DNA of 40,860 nucleotides from Gammaproteobacteria bacterium (GCA_024279495.1 JAJRRL010000049.1:1-40860), one strand, 5' to 3'. Counted from the first letter of the stretch, positions 25,332 through 34,847 are shown. Numbers and translations: made by a program. Notes: generated from the sequence alone by a model not told the origin.

Positions 25332-25988
25332 CTAGTTGCTTGCGAGGTATGCTTCAACAGCTGTCAATTCTTCTAACGTACCTACATTAAAATAAGCACC
25401 TTCATACACCATTGCTCGCATAAGCTGTTTTTGTATTTGATGTTTTAGTAAGTCTGCAAAACTCGATAAGGGTTCTTCAAATAACTTGGCTTCAAGAAAA
25501 GCCATTCCTGCATATGTATAATTGGGATCATCAATCGTAAGCCTACCCATCTCATCTAAACCAAAATCACCTTTTTCATAACGGTGCGGCTTAGGTATCA
25601 CCAACAAGCGCTCTTGAAAAGGGGTTTTCAAGAATGGGTGGCTAGGCAATATATCCAACCAAATATCTGCACTGACAAGCAAAAACTGCCCTTGCAAACC
25701 TCGCTCCATCGCCAAGCGAACACCACCAAGAACACCAAGAGGTCCGTCGGGTTCTGGCGAATAAGTAATCCGAACCCCATAGCGAGACCCATCACCACAA
25801 TAAGCTTGTACTTGCGAACCCAAATAACTGACATTTATAATAATGTCTGTCACTCCAAGAGCAGCCAAACGTTCTAGGTGATAATCAAGCAAAGGCTTAC
25901 CAGCTACTTTGATCAGTGGCTTCGGACAATTTGCAGTTAAAGGTCTAAGTCGCATACCCAAACCTGCTGCCAAAATCATTGCCTGCAT
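25332..25988 (-). CDS. murU: N-acetylmuramate alpha-1-phosphate uridylyltransferase
   Basis: 218 residues. Makes UDP-MurNAc from MurNAc-1-phosphate in the recycling route that bypasses MurA/MurB and confers fosfomycin tolerance in Pseudomonas. Nucleotidyltransferase signature AMILAAGLGMRLRPLT with CPKPLIKVAGKPLLDYHLERL, and VSADIWLD for metal binding. Size fits MurU rather than the longer RmlA or GlmU. It follows amgK with a two-base gap, and AAGGAG inside amgK serves as ribosome-binding site; the pair are known partners. Confidence 0.9.
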   Translation of the reverse strand: MQAMILAAGLGMRLRPLTANCPKPLIKVAGKPLLDYHLERLAALGVTDIIINVSYLGSQVQAYCGDGSRYGVRITYSPEPDGPLGVLGGVRLAMERGLQGQFLLVSADIWLDILPSHPFLKTPFQERLLVIPKPHRYEKGDFGLDEMGRLTIDDPNYTYAGMAFLEAKLFEEPLSSFADLLKHQIQKQLMRAMVYEGAYFNVGTLEELTAVEAYLASN

Positions 25989-25990
25989 TC

Positions 25991-26959
25991 CTAAAGCTCC
26001 TTCTTGTCTAACGCTCTTTGCAACACCGCCTTCAGTGGCTTCAACTCATCGTAATGATCGGCCATCGTCAAAAGATAACGAAGCAACCTTGGTATGTATG
26101 CTGCGTATTGAGTCTTGCCGTGCTCATTGACCAAAACTGAAAACAAACCTAGGCATTTCAGATGTCGACCTATACCCAACCAATCAAAGCTCTCAAGAAA
26201 AGCATCGTACGACACACTCACATCAGAGCGCTCATGAAAATAACGAGTTAAACTTTCGCAGGACTCCTTTGGCCAATCCACATAAGCGTCTTTAAGCAAG
26301 GACACCAAATCATAAGCCAAAGGCCCTTGATGAGCGTCTTGAAAATCAATCACTCCCAATTCACCGCTGTCCAAACACATAAGGTTGCGAGAATGATAAT
26401 CTCGATGCAAAATTTCTTGGGGTTGTGTGTTGATTTGATCCACCAAACGCTCATAGATAACTTGACAAGCATCCGTCTCAGCGCCACTAACAAGGTCTCC
26501 TAGAAAGTGCTCATGAAACAAGCGCAACTTCCTTTCTAAAAGAGGCGGGGAAAAAAAGGGTAATGTCGAAGCACTTCCCCATTGCCGCCCCCAAGCTTGC
26601 CAATTGAGTAAAACATCAACAGCTTGTTTCAATACACTCGCCTGATCACCACGGGCGGCTTTCTCATATAAGGTAGTATTGCCAAAATCTTCTAACAACA
26701 GCCACCCTTGCTCTAACTCAGATCCAAGCACCTCTGGCACACGCACCTTAGATGCAAACAAAGATTCTGTCAGCCTCAGGTGAGCTTTTGCTGCCACCTT
26801 AAGTTCACTAGCATCCATCAAAATGGCAGTCTTTCTGCCTTGAGCATAGGTCAAACGATAATAATGACGCGTACTAGCCTCAGCGACTAATGGCTGGATG
26901 ACGTCAATCGCGCCTAGAGAATCGGAACACCAAGAATTCCATGAGTAGACGGCTACCAA
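25991..26959 (-). CDS. amgK: N-acetylmuramate/N-acetylglucosamine kinase
   Basis: 322 residues from the TTG at 26959. Phosphorylates MurNAc at the anomeric position, feeding MurU. The aminoglycoside-phosphotransferase fold shows EASTRHYYRL, LLLEDFGNTTLY, the catalytic loop ILHRDYHSRNLM and the metal-binding VIDFQDAHQGPLAYDL. The start is uncertain: the frame extends to another TTG at 26986 but has no ribosome-binding site there, whereas AGAGAGG lies seven bases before 26959. No ATG is available. It is divergent from lptD. Confidence 0.9.
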   Translation of the reverse strand: MVAVYSWNSWCSDSLGAIDVIQPLVAEASTRHYYRLTYAQGRKTAILMDASELKVAAKAHLRLTESLFASKVRVPEVLGSELEQGWLLLEDFGNTTLYEKAARGDQASVLKQAVDVLLNWQAWGRQWGSASTLPFFSPPLLERKLRLFHEHFLGDLVSGAETDACQVIYERLVDQINTQPQEILHRDYHSRNLMCLDSGELGVIDFQDAHQGPLAYDLVSLLKDAYVDWPKESCESLTRYFHERSDVSVSYDAFLESFDWLGIGRHLKCLGLFSVLVNEHGKTQYAAYIPRLLRYLLTMADHYDELKPLKAVLQRALDKKEL

Positions 26960-27012
26960 CGTTACGCCTCTCTGTGTGAAACCCAAGCTCGGATTGTTAA
27001 GAAAACGTATCC

Positions 27013-27028
27013 TAACACACTGGTGTTA
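27013..27028. promoter_or_regulatory. Small inverted repeat between amgK and lptD
   Basis: TAACAC-ACTG-GTGTTA, 6-bp arms, in the shared upstream region of two divergent envelope genes. Possible operator; nothing else supports it. Confidence 0.25.
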
Positions 27029-27090
27029 AAGACTCGATATGGATAAACTGGGGTGGCTCGTTTTCTCAATCTCCACTCCAAGAGGCCTTC

Positions 27091-29616
27091 ATGCCAAGGA
27101 ATGCTCACTCAATTGCTCTTCTAATGACCATTGCTGCTGCCGTATCGACCAGCTCGACAGCAAGCTATGCATCATCGCAAGCCTACACACAAAAGAAAGT
27201 AGCCCAACAACTTAACTGGCATGCCAACCCAAACGACACATGCGGTGGGTATTTTACAAGCAAACGAGGTCTGGGAGCTCTCAACAAGAGCCTAACTCCG
27301 CAAAACACCGAAACTCACCTACACGCAGATGGCCCCAACACTTTAGTATTGAATGGTACTTCAACACTACGCCGCCATGTAGTCATCACACAGCCGGGTC
27401 GTCGAATTGAGGCTGATTTAGCGTATGTCTCACGCTCACCATCTGGCGAAATAACACGAATCACTTTAAATGGGCATGTTCATCTCTATGAGCCAGGTAA
27501 ACACATTGTCTCTCAACGCATGACACTGCTTCTCCCAAGCAGGCAAGTGAACATCAGCTCTCTACTTTACCAGCTAACCACTCACTCCGAATCAAGCAGT
27601 TCGCAAATTCATCGCTGGGGAAGCGCCAAAAAAGCAACTCAACAACCTGATGGCGTCATCCATTTTACCAATGCTCGTTTTTCTAGTTGCGATCCTAAAA
27701 ACCCAGCGTGGGTACTCAGTACCAAAGAGCTCACCCTAAACCCAAATACCGGTAAAGGCAGTGCGCGTATGGCGCTTTTACGTTGGTATGGCATTCCCCT
27801 ACTTTGGACACCTTACTACTCCTTCCCCATCAACAGCGATCGTCACTCCGGATTACTAACCCCCAGCATCACACATAACACAAGCACAGGCTTCGTTTTC
27901 TCGCAACCAATCTACTGGAGCATCGCTCCCAATAAAGCACTCACCATCACACCACAGTGGCTATCTTTGCGTGGCTTTGGTTTAAATACACAATTTCAAT
28001 TCATCGACAAACTCTCGCAAAGCTCTACGCGTGTGCAATGGCATCCCAGCGACACACACCTTGACGAAGAAAAAGCCTCGGCGAGCACAGCCATTGCCAA
28101 CAGTAACAGCTCAAGTGCAATCAAGACTATTTATCAAGATGGCATCAATAGCATCCCGTATTCTCGGTATAATTTATCCGTTAATCACCTCATGCAACTC
28201 ACTCCTGAGCTGTCTTTATCTGTCATACTTAACCGTGTCAGCGATCCTTACTACCTACGCGATATGGATGGCCTACAAGAGCATGCCGAAAGTAACCAAT
28301 TACGCAATCAATTTACTCTAAACTATCAAACCAAACACTGGTATGGTGACCTCCTATTTCAAGCCTTCCAAACGTTATATCGGTATGACCAACCGGAATA
28401 CACCGTTCTGACACCCTACCAACGACTCCCCGAGCTCACCACGCATGCCTACTATGCCAATATTCACCACTTACCCATCGATTTTTCATTAGAATCCAGC
28501 GCAGATTATTTTTATTTTTCTAGCCCCTTTATTCCAAAACAAACCATCGGTGAGCGCTTGCACGTCAGACCAGGCATCTCATCTACTTTCGAGCGCTCCT
28601 ATGCTTCCATCACTTCAAGCATGTACCTAGACACAACCGCTTACGCCAACACTCGAAACCCTGAGCCTACTGTCAAAAACAGCGCTACCCGTGTTGTCCC
28701 AATTGTCAGTGTGGATGCAACAACCACATTGAGTCATACCTTCGACTGGCATGGCGAGCAGCGAACAAACATAATCAAGCCGCGTTTATTTTATTTGTTT
28801 GTCCCAATTGTGAAACAAAATAATCTACCCAACTACGATAGTTATGAACTGCCTTTTACTTTTTCACAGTTATTCACACTCAACCGCTTCTCAGGTTATG
28901 ATCGCCTGCAAAATGCCAGCCAAGCCAGCGTCGCTTTCTCAGATGACTTGATCAGCAGTGACTCTGGCTTGCCATTAGTCAGTTTCGATGTCGGTATTGA
29001 AAAATATTTTGTGCATCCCAAAGCCTGCCTAACAACCAACTGTAACCCATCCACAGGAAGCACATCACCCTTAGTGACTGATTTTCGAATTCCCTTCTAT
29101 CGATACTGGCAAGCACAAACAGGTGCAGCATGGGATTTTCATTACAAACGACTGAATAACGCTTCTTTTGATATCAGTTACAGTAAAGACAAGCACTACC
29201 AACTACACATCGGCTATCAATACACACAAAAAAACCAAAATACACTCATCACACCTGGCGATAACCCCCTTTTGCTTACCAACGACAGCACTAATGCTCT
29301 TAAGCTGGGTGGGCAATGGCTATTCCTCGATCGTTGGCATGGATTAAGCTACATTGACTATGATTTTGACAATCATCGCATCAATAGTTACTATATCGGG
29401 GTTGAATACGATGCTTGTTGTTGGCAACTCCAGCTACTTCTACGACGCGCCTACATCAGCAGCACGATCAATACTTCCAATGAAATCAAAAACCAATTTA
29501 ACACGGGAGTGTATCTCAACCTCGTGTTAACAGGCTTAGGGAACTTAGGTAATACGTCATCTCTGCGACACTTGTTGAGCAGCACATTACCAAGAAACGA
29601 TCCCACCATGCCTTAA
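27091..29616 (+). CDS. lptD: LPS-assembly outer-membrane protein LptD
   Basis: 841 residues. The barrel that inserts lipopolysaccharide into the outer leaflet, working with LptE. Signal peptide ends near ASYASS. Residues about 83-165 form the periplasmic OstA/jellyroll domain (RRIEADLAYVSRSPSGEITRI, GHVHLYEPG). The rest is the beta-barrel with aromatic-rich strands ending in LTGLGNLGN. The disulfide cysteines are present: Cys51 and Cys200 at the N-terminal side and an adjacent pair in YDACCW near residue 773, matching the E. coli arrangement. AGAGG precedes the ATG. It heads the lptD-surA-pdxA-ksgA series, and the periplasmic chaperone SurA that folds it is next. Confidence 0.96.
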   Translation: MPRNAHSIALLMTIAAAVSTSSTASYASSQAYTQKKVAQQLNWHANPNDTCGGYFTSKRGLGALNKSLTPQNTETHLHADGPNTLVLNGTSTLRRHVVITQPGRRIEADLAYVSRSPSGEITRITLNGHVHLYEPGKHIVSQRMTLLLPSRQVNISSLLYQLTTHSESSSSQIHRWGSAKKATQQPDGVIHFTNARFSSCDPKNPAWVLSTKELTLNPNTGKGSARMALLRWYGIPLLWTPYYSFPINSDRHSGLLTPSITHNTSTGFVFSQPIYWSIAPNKALTITPQWLSLRGFGLNTQFQFIDKLSQSSTRVQWHPSDTHLDEEKASASTAIANSNSSSAIKTIYQDGINSIPYSRYNLSVNHLMQLTPELSLSVILNRVSDPYYLRDMDGLQEHAESNQLRNQFTLNYQTKHWYGDLLFQAFQTLYRYDQPEYTVLTPYQRLPELTTHAYYANIHHLPIDFSLESSADYFYFSSPFIPKQTIGERLHVRPGISSTFERSYASITSSMYLDTTAYANTRNPEPTVKNSATRVVPIVSVDATTTLSHTFDWHGEQRTNIIKPRLFYLFVPIVKQNNLPNYDSYELPFTFSQLFTLNRFSGYDRLQNASQASVAFSDDLISSDSGLPLVSFDVGIEKYFVHPKACLTTNCNPSTGSTSPLVTDFRIPFYRYWQAQTGAAWDFHYKRLNNASFDISYSKDKHYQLHIGYQYTQKNQNTLITPGDNPLLLTNDSTNALKLGGQWLFLDRWHGLSYIDYDFDNHRINSYYIGVEYDACCWQLQLLLRRAYISSTINTSNEIKNQFNTGVYLNLVLTGLGNLGNTSSLRHLLSSTLPRNDPTMP

Positions 29617-29631
29617 CCAAAGGAGCCATTC

Positions 29632-30597
29632 ATGCGCCAATTATTGCTATCTGTCGTCACCGCTGCCTGCCTAACACCCGGCATTCTCAACGCAGCTGTT
29701 GTCGAACGTCCCATCAACAGCATTGCAGCTGTTGTCAATGGTCACATGATTCTACAAAGTGCCGTCAATGAACAAATGAATGTCATGAAAGAAAAAGCAA
29801 AAGCTGCCAGCATCGCACCTATTGGCGACAAAGATCTTGAGCACCTAGTCACTGACCAACTCGTCTTGCAAGAGCTTCAATTACAAATCGCTCAAAGTCA
29901 TCATATCACCACTACATCAAAGCAAGTGACACAAGCAGTCGATACTATCGCAAAAGAGAATCACATCTCCGTTTCTCAACTCAAAGAGAAAATACACAAA
30001 GACGGACATGATTTTTCTGGCTTTAAGCAACACGTCGCAGACCAGCTCACTATCATGGCTCTGCAACATCAGGTTGTCGGTGGTGCTAATGTTCAGGTCA
30101 CCCCGGCTGATATTGAAAACTACCGACAAAAAAACAAACTCTCACACGTGAATTACCTTTATCAAGTCGGCGACATCCTCATTATAACGCCCGATCAAAT
30201 GACCGCAGCGCAAGCAAACAATTTAAAACGGCGTGCGGAAGGCATTGCAAAAAAAATCGCTCACGGAGAAAATTTCCAAAAAATGGCTGAGCTAGAGGCT
30301 TCCACACCCTCACCCGACCAAAAGCACGTCCTTGATTGGAGCACTAAAGACGAACTACCAACAGCTTTTATTAACGCTTTTAAAACCTTCCAAGTAGGTG
30401 AATCCAAGGGACCCATTCGAACAGCGAATGGCTGGCATATCATTAAAATTCTTAAACGAAAAGTAAATGGAAAAAGCATGACAAATGACCAAATCAAACA
30501 ATTGCTCTTCCGCCAAAAATACAATGCCGCTATCGAGTCATGGTTAAAAGAATTACGTCAATCCTCTGATGTTCATGTCCTCAATGAATCCTCTTAA
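29632..30597 (+). CDS. surA: Periplasmic chaperone SurA (single PPIase domain)
   Basis: 321 residues. Escorts outer-membrane proteins such as LptD to the BAM complex. Signal peptide ends at ILNAAV. The chaperone N-domain follows (VERPINSIAAVVNGHMILQSAV). One parvulin-type domain lies at about 170-280, ending in GPIRTANGWHIIKILKRK; E. coli SurA has two and about 430 residues. The short C-terminal helix that completes the chaperone module is present. AAAGGAG seven to eight bases before the ATG, 15 bases after lptD. Confidence 0.93.
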   Translation: MRQLLLSVVTAACLTPGILNAAVVERPINSIAAVVNGHMILQSAVNEQMNVMKEKAKAASIAPIGDKDLEHLVTDQLVLQELQLQIAQSHHITTTSKQVTQAVDTIAKENHISVSQLKEKIHKDGHDFSGFKQHVADQLTIMALQHQVVGGANVQVTPADIENYRQKNKLSHVNYLYQVGDILIITPDQMTAAQANNLKRRAEGIAKKIAHGENFQKMAELEASTPSPDQKHVLDWSTKDELPTAFINAFKTFQVGESKGPIRTANGWHIIKILKRKVNGKSMTNDQIKQLLFRQKYNAAIESWLKELRQSSDVHVLNESS

Positions 30598-31576
30598 CGC
30601 GCTCTCACCCATTGTCATTACGCCCGGCGAACCCGCGGGCATAGGCCCAGATATTGTCTGCAAGCTAGTCGCTTCTTGGGATGGACACCCTCTTGTTATT
30701 GTTGCCTGCCCCAAAGTAATGGCATCTCGCGCTGCTGCCTTAAACCTGCCTTGGCAGATTCCTCTGTATTCTGACACAAAAAACGTACCTGTTAGCTTAT
30801 TGCCAATCGATTGCCCCAATGCAGAACCCATACCTGGTGTTCTCAATGTTGACCACGCGAGCTACGTACTCGCCACCTTAGAAAAAGCAACTCAAGGCTG
30901 CTTGAGTGGGCAATTTTCTGCTTTAATTACAGGCCCTGTGCACAAGGGCATTTTGTGTGACGCCGGCCATGCGTTTACCGGACATACAGAATGGTTGCAA
31001 ACATACAGTCAAACACAAACTGTACTCATGACTTTTCTCAACCCAATCATTCCTTGCGCCCTACTCACAACACATCTGCCTTTAAAAGAAGTGGTCGCTC
31101 ACATTACTCATGACCGTGTCTGTAACGCAATACACCTACTGCATACAAGCATGAAACGCTACTACCAATTACCCGCACCCAAGATTGGTATTGCAGGCAT
31201 TAATCCACACGCAGGAGAGGGAGGCCACCTGGGTGATGAAGAACAACGTGTGCTTATCCCAGCTATTAGAGCTTGCCAAGCCCAAGGCATTGCCTGCTCA
31301 AACCCCATTCCAGCAGACACTTTATTCACACCTCCCGTTCGACGAGAATTCGATGCTATTTTATCGATCTATCACGATCAAGGCTTACCCGTTATTAAAG
31401 CGCTGGCTTTTGGAAAAACAACACAAGTCTCGTTTGGACTGCCCTTTTTGCGTGTCTCCGTCGATCATGGAACCGCCCTATCAATCGCTGGCTCTGGCAA
31501 AGCCAATCACAACAGCCTCGCTTTGGCTGTAAAAGCCGCATTGGCTCTCTTGGACATAAAGGAGACCATCACGTGA
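30569..31576 (+). CDS. pdxA: 4-hydroxythreonine-4-phosphate dehydrogenase
   Basis: 335 residues. An NAD-dependent enzyme of pyridoxal-5'-phosphate synthesis. It has IVITPGEPAGIGPDIV, the metal-binding His in FTGHTEWL, GINPHAGEGGHLGDEE, and the third metal ligand in YHDQGLPVIKALAFG. The first ATG overlaps surA by 29 bases. The ATG at 30584 (MNPLNALSP) gives a length before the ITPGEPAG motif closer to other PdxA proteins and may be the true start; neither has a clear ribosome-binding site. Confidence 0.94.
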   Translation: MFMSSMNPLNALSPIVITPGEPAGIGPDIVCKLVASWDGHPLVIVACPKVMASRAAALNLPWQIPLYSDTKNVPVSLLPIDCPNAEPIPGVLNVDHASYVLATLEKATQGCLSGQFSALITGPVHKGILCDAGHAFTGHTEWLQTYSQTQTVLMTFLNPIIPCALLTTHLPLKEVVAHITHDRVCNAIHLLHTSMKRYYQLPAPKIGIAGINPHAGEGGHLGDEEQRVLIPAIRACQAQGIACSNPIPADTLFTPPVRREFDAILSIYHDQGLPVIKALAFGKTTQVSFGLPFLRVSVDHGTALSIAGSGKANHNSLALAVKAALALLDIKETIT

Positions 31577-32355
31577 ATTCACACTTCCCCAGAGCACGTA
31601 AACGTTTCGGGCAGCATTTTCTAAATGACCCAGCCATCATTACGCGCATTATCAATTCCATTCACCCTCGCTCAACAGATCACATGATCGAAATCGGCCC
31701 TGGCCCAGATGTACTCACAGAACACTTGGTTCCTGCTGTCGACGCCCTCACTTTAATTGAAATTGACCGAGACCTAGCAGCTAAACTAGATAAACGTTAC
31801 GCTGATAAAAAACACGTTACCTTGCTCAACGAGGATGTGCTTAAAGTCGACTGGGACCAATTTGATCATTCTCAGCCTTGGCGAATTGTAGGCAACCTTC
31901 CCTACAACATTTCCACTCCTCTCATCTTTACCTTATTAAATGCCAACTTACCGATTAGCGATATGACCTTCTTACTTCAACAAGAAGTGGTCAACCGCCT
32001 TTGTGCCAAACCAGGAAGCAAACAATACGGCCGCTTGTCTGTAATGACACAATATCACTGCCAAGCAAGGCGTCTATTCAGCGTACCACCCGAGGCTTTT
32101 ACACCCGCTCCTAAAGTGGTTTCTGCAGTGGTCAAACTAATCCCCTGGGCATCCCCTCCTGCTGTTGCCAAAAACCATGAACATTTTACTAACTTAGTGT
32201 CTCAAGCTTTCAGTCAGCGGCGTAAAACAATCCAAAACAGCCTTAAAGGATGTTCAACAAAAGAGCAACTTATCGCTGCCGACATCAATCCTGGTGACCG
32301 ACCCGAGACGATATCTGTTCAACATTACATCGCCCTTAGCAATCTATGTCTTTGA
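31573..32355 (+). CDS. ksgA: 16S rRNA dimethyladenosine transferase
   Basis: 260 residues. Dimethylates A1518 and A1519 in the 3' end of 16S rRNA. RKRFGQHFLND, the cofactor motif EIGPGPDVLTEHL (usually GPGxGxLT, so a small change), NLPYNISTPLIF and QRRKTIQNSLKG are present. GTG start, overlapping the pdxA stop (GTGA) with GGAG nine bases upstream. apaG, usual next gene in many relatives, is missing here; two envelope-type genes occupy the place before apaH. Confidence 0.95.
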   Translation: MNSHFPRARKRFGQHFLNDPAIITRIINSIHPRSTDHMIEIGPGPDVLTEHLVPAVDALTLIEIDRDLAAKLDKRYADKKHVTLLNEDVLKVDWDQFDHSQPWRIVGNLPYNISTPLIFTLLNANLPISDMTFLLQQEVVNRLCAKPGSKQYGRLSVMTQYHCQARRLFSVPPEAFTPAPKVVSAVVKLIPWASPPAVAKNHEHFTNLVSQAFSQRRKTIQNSLKGCSTKEQLIAADINPGDRPETISVQHYIALSNLCL

Positions 32356-32401
32356 AAAAAGCAAAAACGGGTCCATAAAAAGTCAAACTCCTGGGGGGAG
32401 C

Positions 32402-32431
32402 TTTACCTTTTGCGGTTAAACATGCTATTTT
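32402..32431 (+). promoter_or_regulatory. Possible promoter of the Cys-rich gene
   Basis: TTTACC, 18 bases, TATTTT with an extended TGC before the -10 hexamer. It lies in the 113-base gap after ksgA. Confidence 0.35.
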
Positions 32432-32468
32432 ATGGTCGAAATAGCATTATCTTTAAGAGGACCCCTTT

Positions 32469-32855
32469 ATGAAATTTTGTCTCACCGGTATTCTAGCCAT
32501 CGGCCTTCTCAGTGGCGCATACGCCAACACTACAGCAAGCAACCCCATTGACGTACTTAATCCAATCGATAATGGCACAGGCGCAACTTGCATCAACTAT
32601 GAGCAATCTGGCGATTGGAGCAGCTATTGCTCTTGCTACGCAAAATTTCTCGAAGATAACTGCAAAACATGCACACATTATCTGTCTTTCATCTGTGGCA
32701 TGGCTCCGCATTCCGCCAAAAGCTTAAGTAAGCAACAAGACGAAGTTAACTGCAACGAAGGCGTCGAGATTGCAAAAGACATGCCTGAGTGTAAACGCCA
32801 CATCACTGCGAATGTGTGCACTCAGCAACTGGTTGATTACCACGATCACTGCTAA
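32469..32855 (+). CDS. Small Cys-rich secreted protein, unknown
   Basis: 128 residues, not recognised. A clear signal peptide ends at GAYANT. The mature 109 residues contain ten cysteines (in ATC, SSYCSC, DNC, KTC, FIC, VNC, PEC, NVC, DHC), an even number consistent with five disulfides, and several acidic and aromatic residues. AGAGG lies eight bases before the ATG. The stop overlaps the next start in TAATG, coupling it to an outer-membrane barrel protein, so the two may act together at the surface or in the periplasm. Cys-rich secreted proteins of this size in host-associated bacteria can be surface antigens, protease inhibitors or toxins; none is supported specifically. Confidence 0.65.
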   Translation: MKFCLTGILAIGLLSGAYANTTASNPIDVLNPIDNGTGATCINYEQSGDWSSYCSCYAKFLEDNCKTCTHYLSFICGMAPHSAKSLSKQQDEVNCNEGVEIAKDMPECKRHITANVCTQQLVDYHDHC

Positions 32856-33535
32856 TGAAAAAAATACTTTCTTATCTCATCGCTTTAAGCCTTAGCTTAG
32901 CTGCAGCGTCTTCTGTATTTGCTGCTACTAAACACAACAGCACTGTCCACGATCCTTGGTATGCTGGCATCGAAGGCGGATACGGTAACACCGATTGGCA
33001 CTTCTTGCTTCCTTTTTGCCAAGGCAATCCTGACTGCGTCTCACTATTGTCTGCCTCAGCCCCACTCGATGCAAAAGACAGCGGCCTTTTTGAAGGTATT
33101 TATGTAGGTTATCAATTAAGACCTCACTTGGCTGTCGAAATGAATGCTGTTCGTATGCCAACAACGATTCTTGATTTTGCGGCATGGACCTACTATTCAC
33201 AGCTCGAGCCAGGCACACCAACCGAATTACACTCAAGAACGTATGTGGTGGACTGGATCGTAAAATTCAGTACTCCTCTGCCTCACTCCAATTGGAACCT
33301 ATTTGCTGATGTTGGCGTAGCAGCAACTCACCGCCACGACCGACTAGCTACCATCACGCATATCAACCCAACCTTTGGTGTTGGCCTAAACCATATCTAT
33401 AAAAAGCGCTATCAGCTTGAACTCTTTGCTCAATACGCTGCTGGCTTTGATCACGCTAGCGTAACACCTGCCGATAGCTACGTGCCTTTCATCCTAATGG
33501 CCGGCCTCAAATTGGGTGTGTTTTTTAATACATAG
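32855..33535 (+). CDS. Small outer-membrane beta-barrel protein
   Basis: 226 residues. Signal peptide ends at VFAATK. The mature part reads like an eight-strand OmpW/opacity-type barrel: DPWYAGIEGGYGN at the first strand, GIYVGYQLRPHLAVEMN, WNLFADVGVAATH, and a terminal strand FILMAGLKLGVFFN with aromatic residues near the end. Two cysteines in an early loop (FCQGNPDC) could pair. Length fits this class. One-base overlap with the Cys-rich gene. Likely surface-exposed loops; function unknown. Confidence 0.7.
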   Translation: MKKILSYLIALSLSLAAASSVFAATKHNSTVHDPWYAGIEGGYGNTDWHFLLPFCQGNPDCVSLLSASAPLDAKDSGLFEGIYVGYQLRPHLAVEMNAVRMPTTILDFAAWTYYSQLEPGTPTELHSRTYVVDWIVKFSTPLPHSNWNLFADVGVAATHRHDRLATITHINPTFGVGLNHIYKKRYQLELFAQYAAGFDHASVTPADSYVPFILMAGLKLGVFFNT

Positions 33536-33611
33536 AACATCCCCAAACTCCCTTTCTGTCTCAGTTCAAGCATGTCACAATACAAAAACTGTCTCACCCA
33601 AGGGGAATCAC

Positions 33612-34421
33612 ATGAGTACTTATCTGATCGGCGATGTTCAAGGTTGTTGGTTATCGCTGCAAGCCCTACTCAATCACATCAATTACGATTCCAGCAAAGA
33701 CCAACTTGGCTTTGTGGGTGATTTGCTTAATCGTGGTAACGATTCTTTGGCTACTTTACGCTTTATTCACCAACTCAAAGATCCGTTGGTTGTTCTTGGC
33801 AATCACGATATCTACAGTCTTATTTTATTTCATGAGCACATGTCTCGTGATGCCTATAAACACACCTTAGATGAACTCTTTCAAGCTGACGATGCCGACA
33901 CTCTAATGGCATGGCTAAGCCAACAAGCCATCATGATCACCTTACCTGAACACAATGCTGTGATGGTTCACGCCGGCATTGCTCCGCAATGGAGCTTGGA
34001 AGAAGCACAAACAATCACCGATGAATTCACAGCTGTGATGCGATCTGCCGACTCACATACTTTTTTAAATGTCTGCGAAGGCAATGAACCAGCCAGCTGG
34101 TCTAATAATTTAACAGACCATGACCGCACACGTTATATCGTTAATGCTTTTACTCGAATGCGCTTTTGCGATGCCAATGGCAGCTTAGATTTAAAAACGC
34201 ACATTGCCACACACCAATCACCTGACATCATGAAGCCATGGTTTGATTATCGTCATAACGACAAGTTGGACATTATGTTTGGTCACTGGGCCAGTTTAAA
34301 CAAGCCTCGCCCTCGCGAACATTGCTACGCACTTGATAGCGGTTGCGCTTGGGGACACACGCTTACTGCTTTGCGCTTGGAAGATCGAAACATTTTTTCT
34401 GTGCCATCTGCAGAAAAATAA
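33612..34421 (+). CDS. apaH: Diadenosine tetraphosphatase (symmetrical)
   Basis: 269 residues. Splits Ap4A and the Np4 caps on RNA. Metallophosphatase motifs: YLIGDVQGCWLSL, FVGDLLNRGNDS, VLGNHD, MVHAGIAPQW and MFGHWASL. The start is the ATG at 33612, since AGGGG lies nine bases upstream and the family begins with MxxYLIGDVQG; the longer frame adds 32 residues of no family likeness. Usually next to ksgA or apaG-folA. Confidence 0.95.
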   Translation: MSTYLIGDVQGCWLSLQALLNHINYDSSKDQLGFVGDLLNRGNDSLATLRFIHQLKDPLVVLGNHDIYSLILFHEHMSRDAYKHTLDELFQADDADTLMAWLSQQAIMITLPEHNAVMVHAGIAPQWSLEEAQTITDEFTAVMRSADSHTFLNVCEGNEPASWSNNLTDHDRTRYIVNAFTRMRFCDANGSLDLKTHIATHQSPDIMKPWFDYRHNDKLDIMFGHWASLNKPRPREHCYALDSGCAWGHTLTALRLEDRNIFSVPSAEK

Positions 34422-34462
34422 AACGAACGAATGCCCCACAGGAGCGCAGTAAGCCCACTCGT

Positions 34463-34546
34463 GTCACCCCCAGGAACGAAGTGACGTCGGGGGCCTATCT
34501 TCGATCCAGCTCGCATGTCATGCGGACTAAGGATCTTTATAAATGT
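34463..34546 (+). repeat. Palindromic intergenic repeat, subtype B
   Basis: GTCACCCCCAGGAACGAAG, GTGACGTCGGGGGCC and stem AGCTCGCAT-GTC-ATGCGGACT (34508-34528), then AAGGATCTTTATAAAT. Confidence 0.8.
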
Positions 34547-34587
34547 TAATATTTAAAACCGACCTGCCGGGTTGAACCCACAATCAT

Positions 34588-34722
34588 TCAACCCCAACCT
34601 TATCCAAAGTCACAAACGCATACGTCCAACCATTGTCTTCACCACTCTCACGGCTTATCTCTTGCCACTCATCTGAAGACCATTTTGGAAAAAACGTATC
34701 GCCAGGGGAAAACCTTTCAATA
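34588..34722 (-). pseudogene. folA 3' fragment (decayed duplicate)
   Basis: About 130 bases match the 3' third of folA (36729-36859) with roughly ten mismatches counted by eye. The fragment still reads in frame through DTFFPKWSSDEW and ends DKVGVE-stop. It lacks the N-terminal two thirds including the active site, so it cannot be a reductase. It is in the same orientation as intact folA, on the other side of the 508-residue gene, and points to a local duplication. Confidence 0.85.
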
Positions 34723-34847
34723 TCTGTGCCATCTGCGGAAGTTTGATCCGCCTCTTGTCAGTAAAGTCACGGCATCAAGAAGCCTAAAAAAATCCATCAC
34801 AAAACCTTAAGTCCAATTATAAAGTAGATCTCAAAGAGTCCTTTTTG

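Noticed and set aside
27022-27030. Another copy of the 22-bp operator before lptD (GGTGTTAA)
   Set aside because: Only eight bases match; expected by chance at this rate.
33516-33611. N-terminal extension of apaH
   Set aside because: Overlaps the barrel gene and precedes the family start; AGGGG is placed before 33612.
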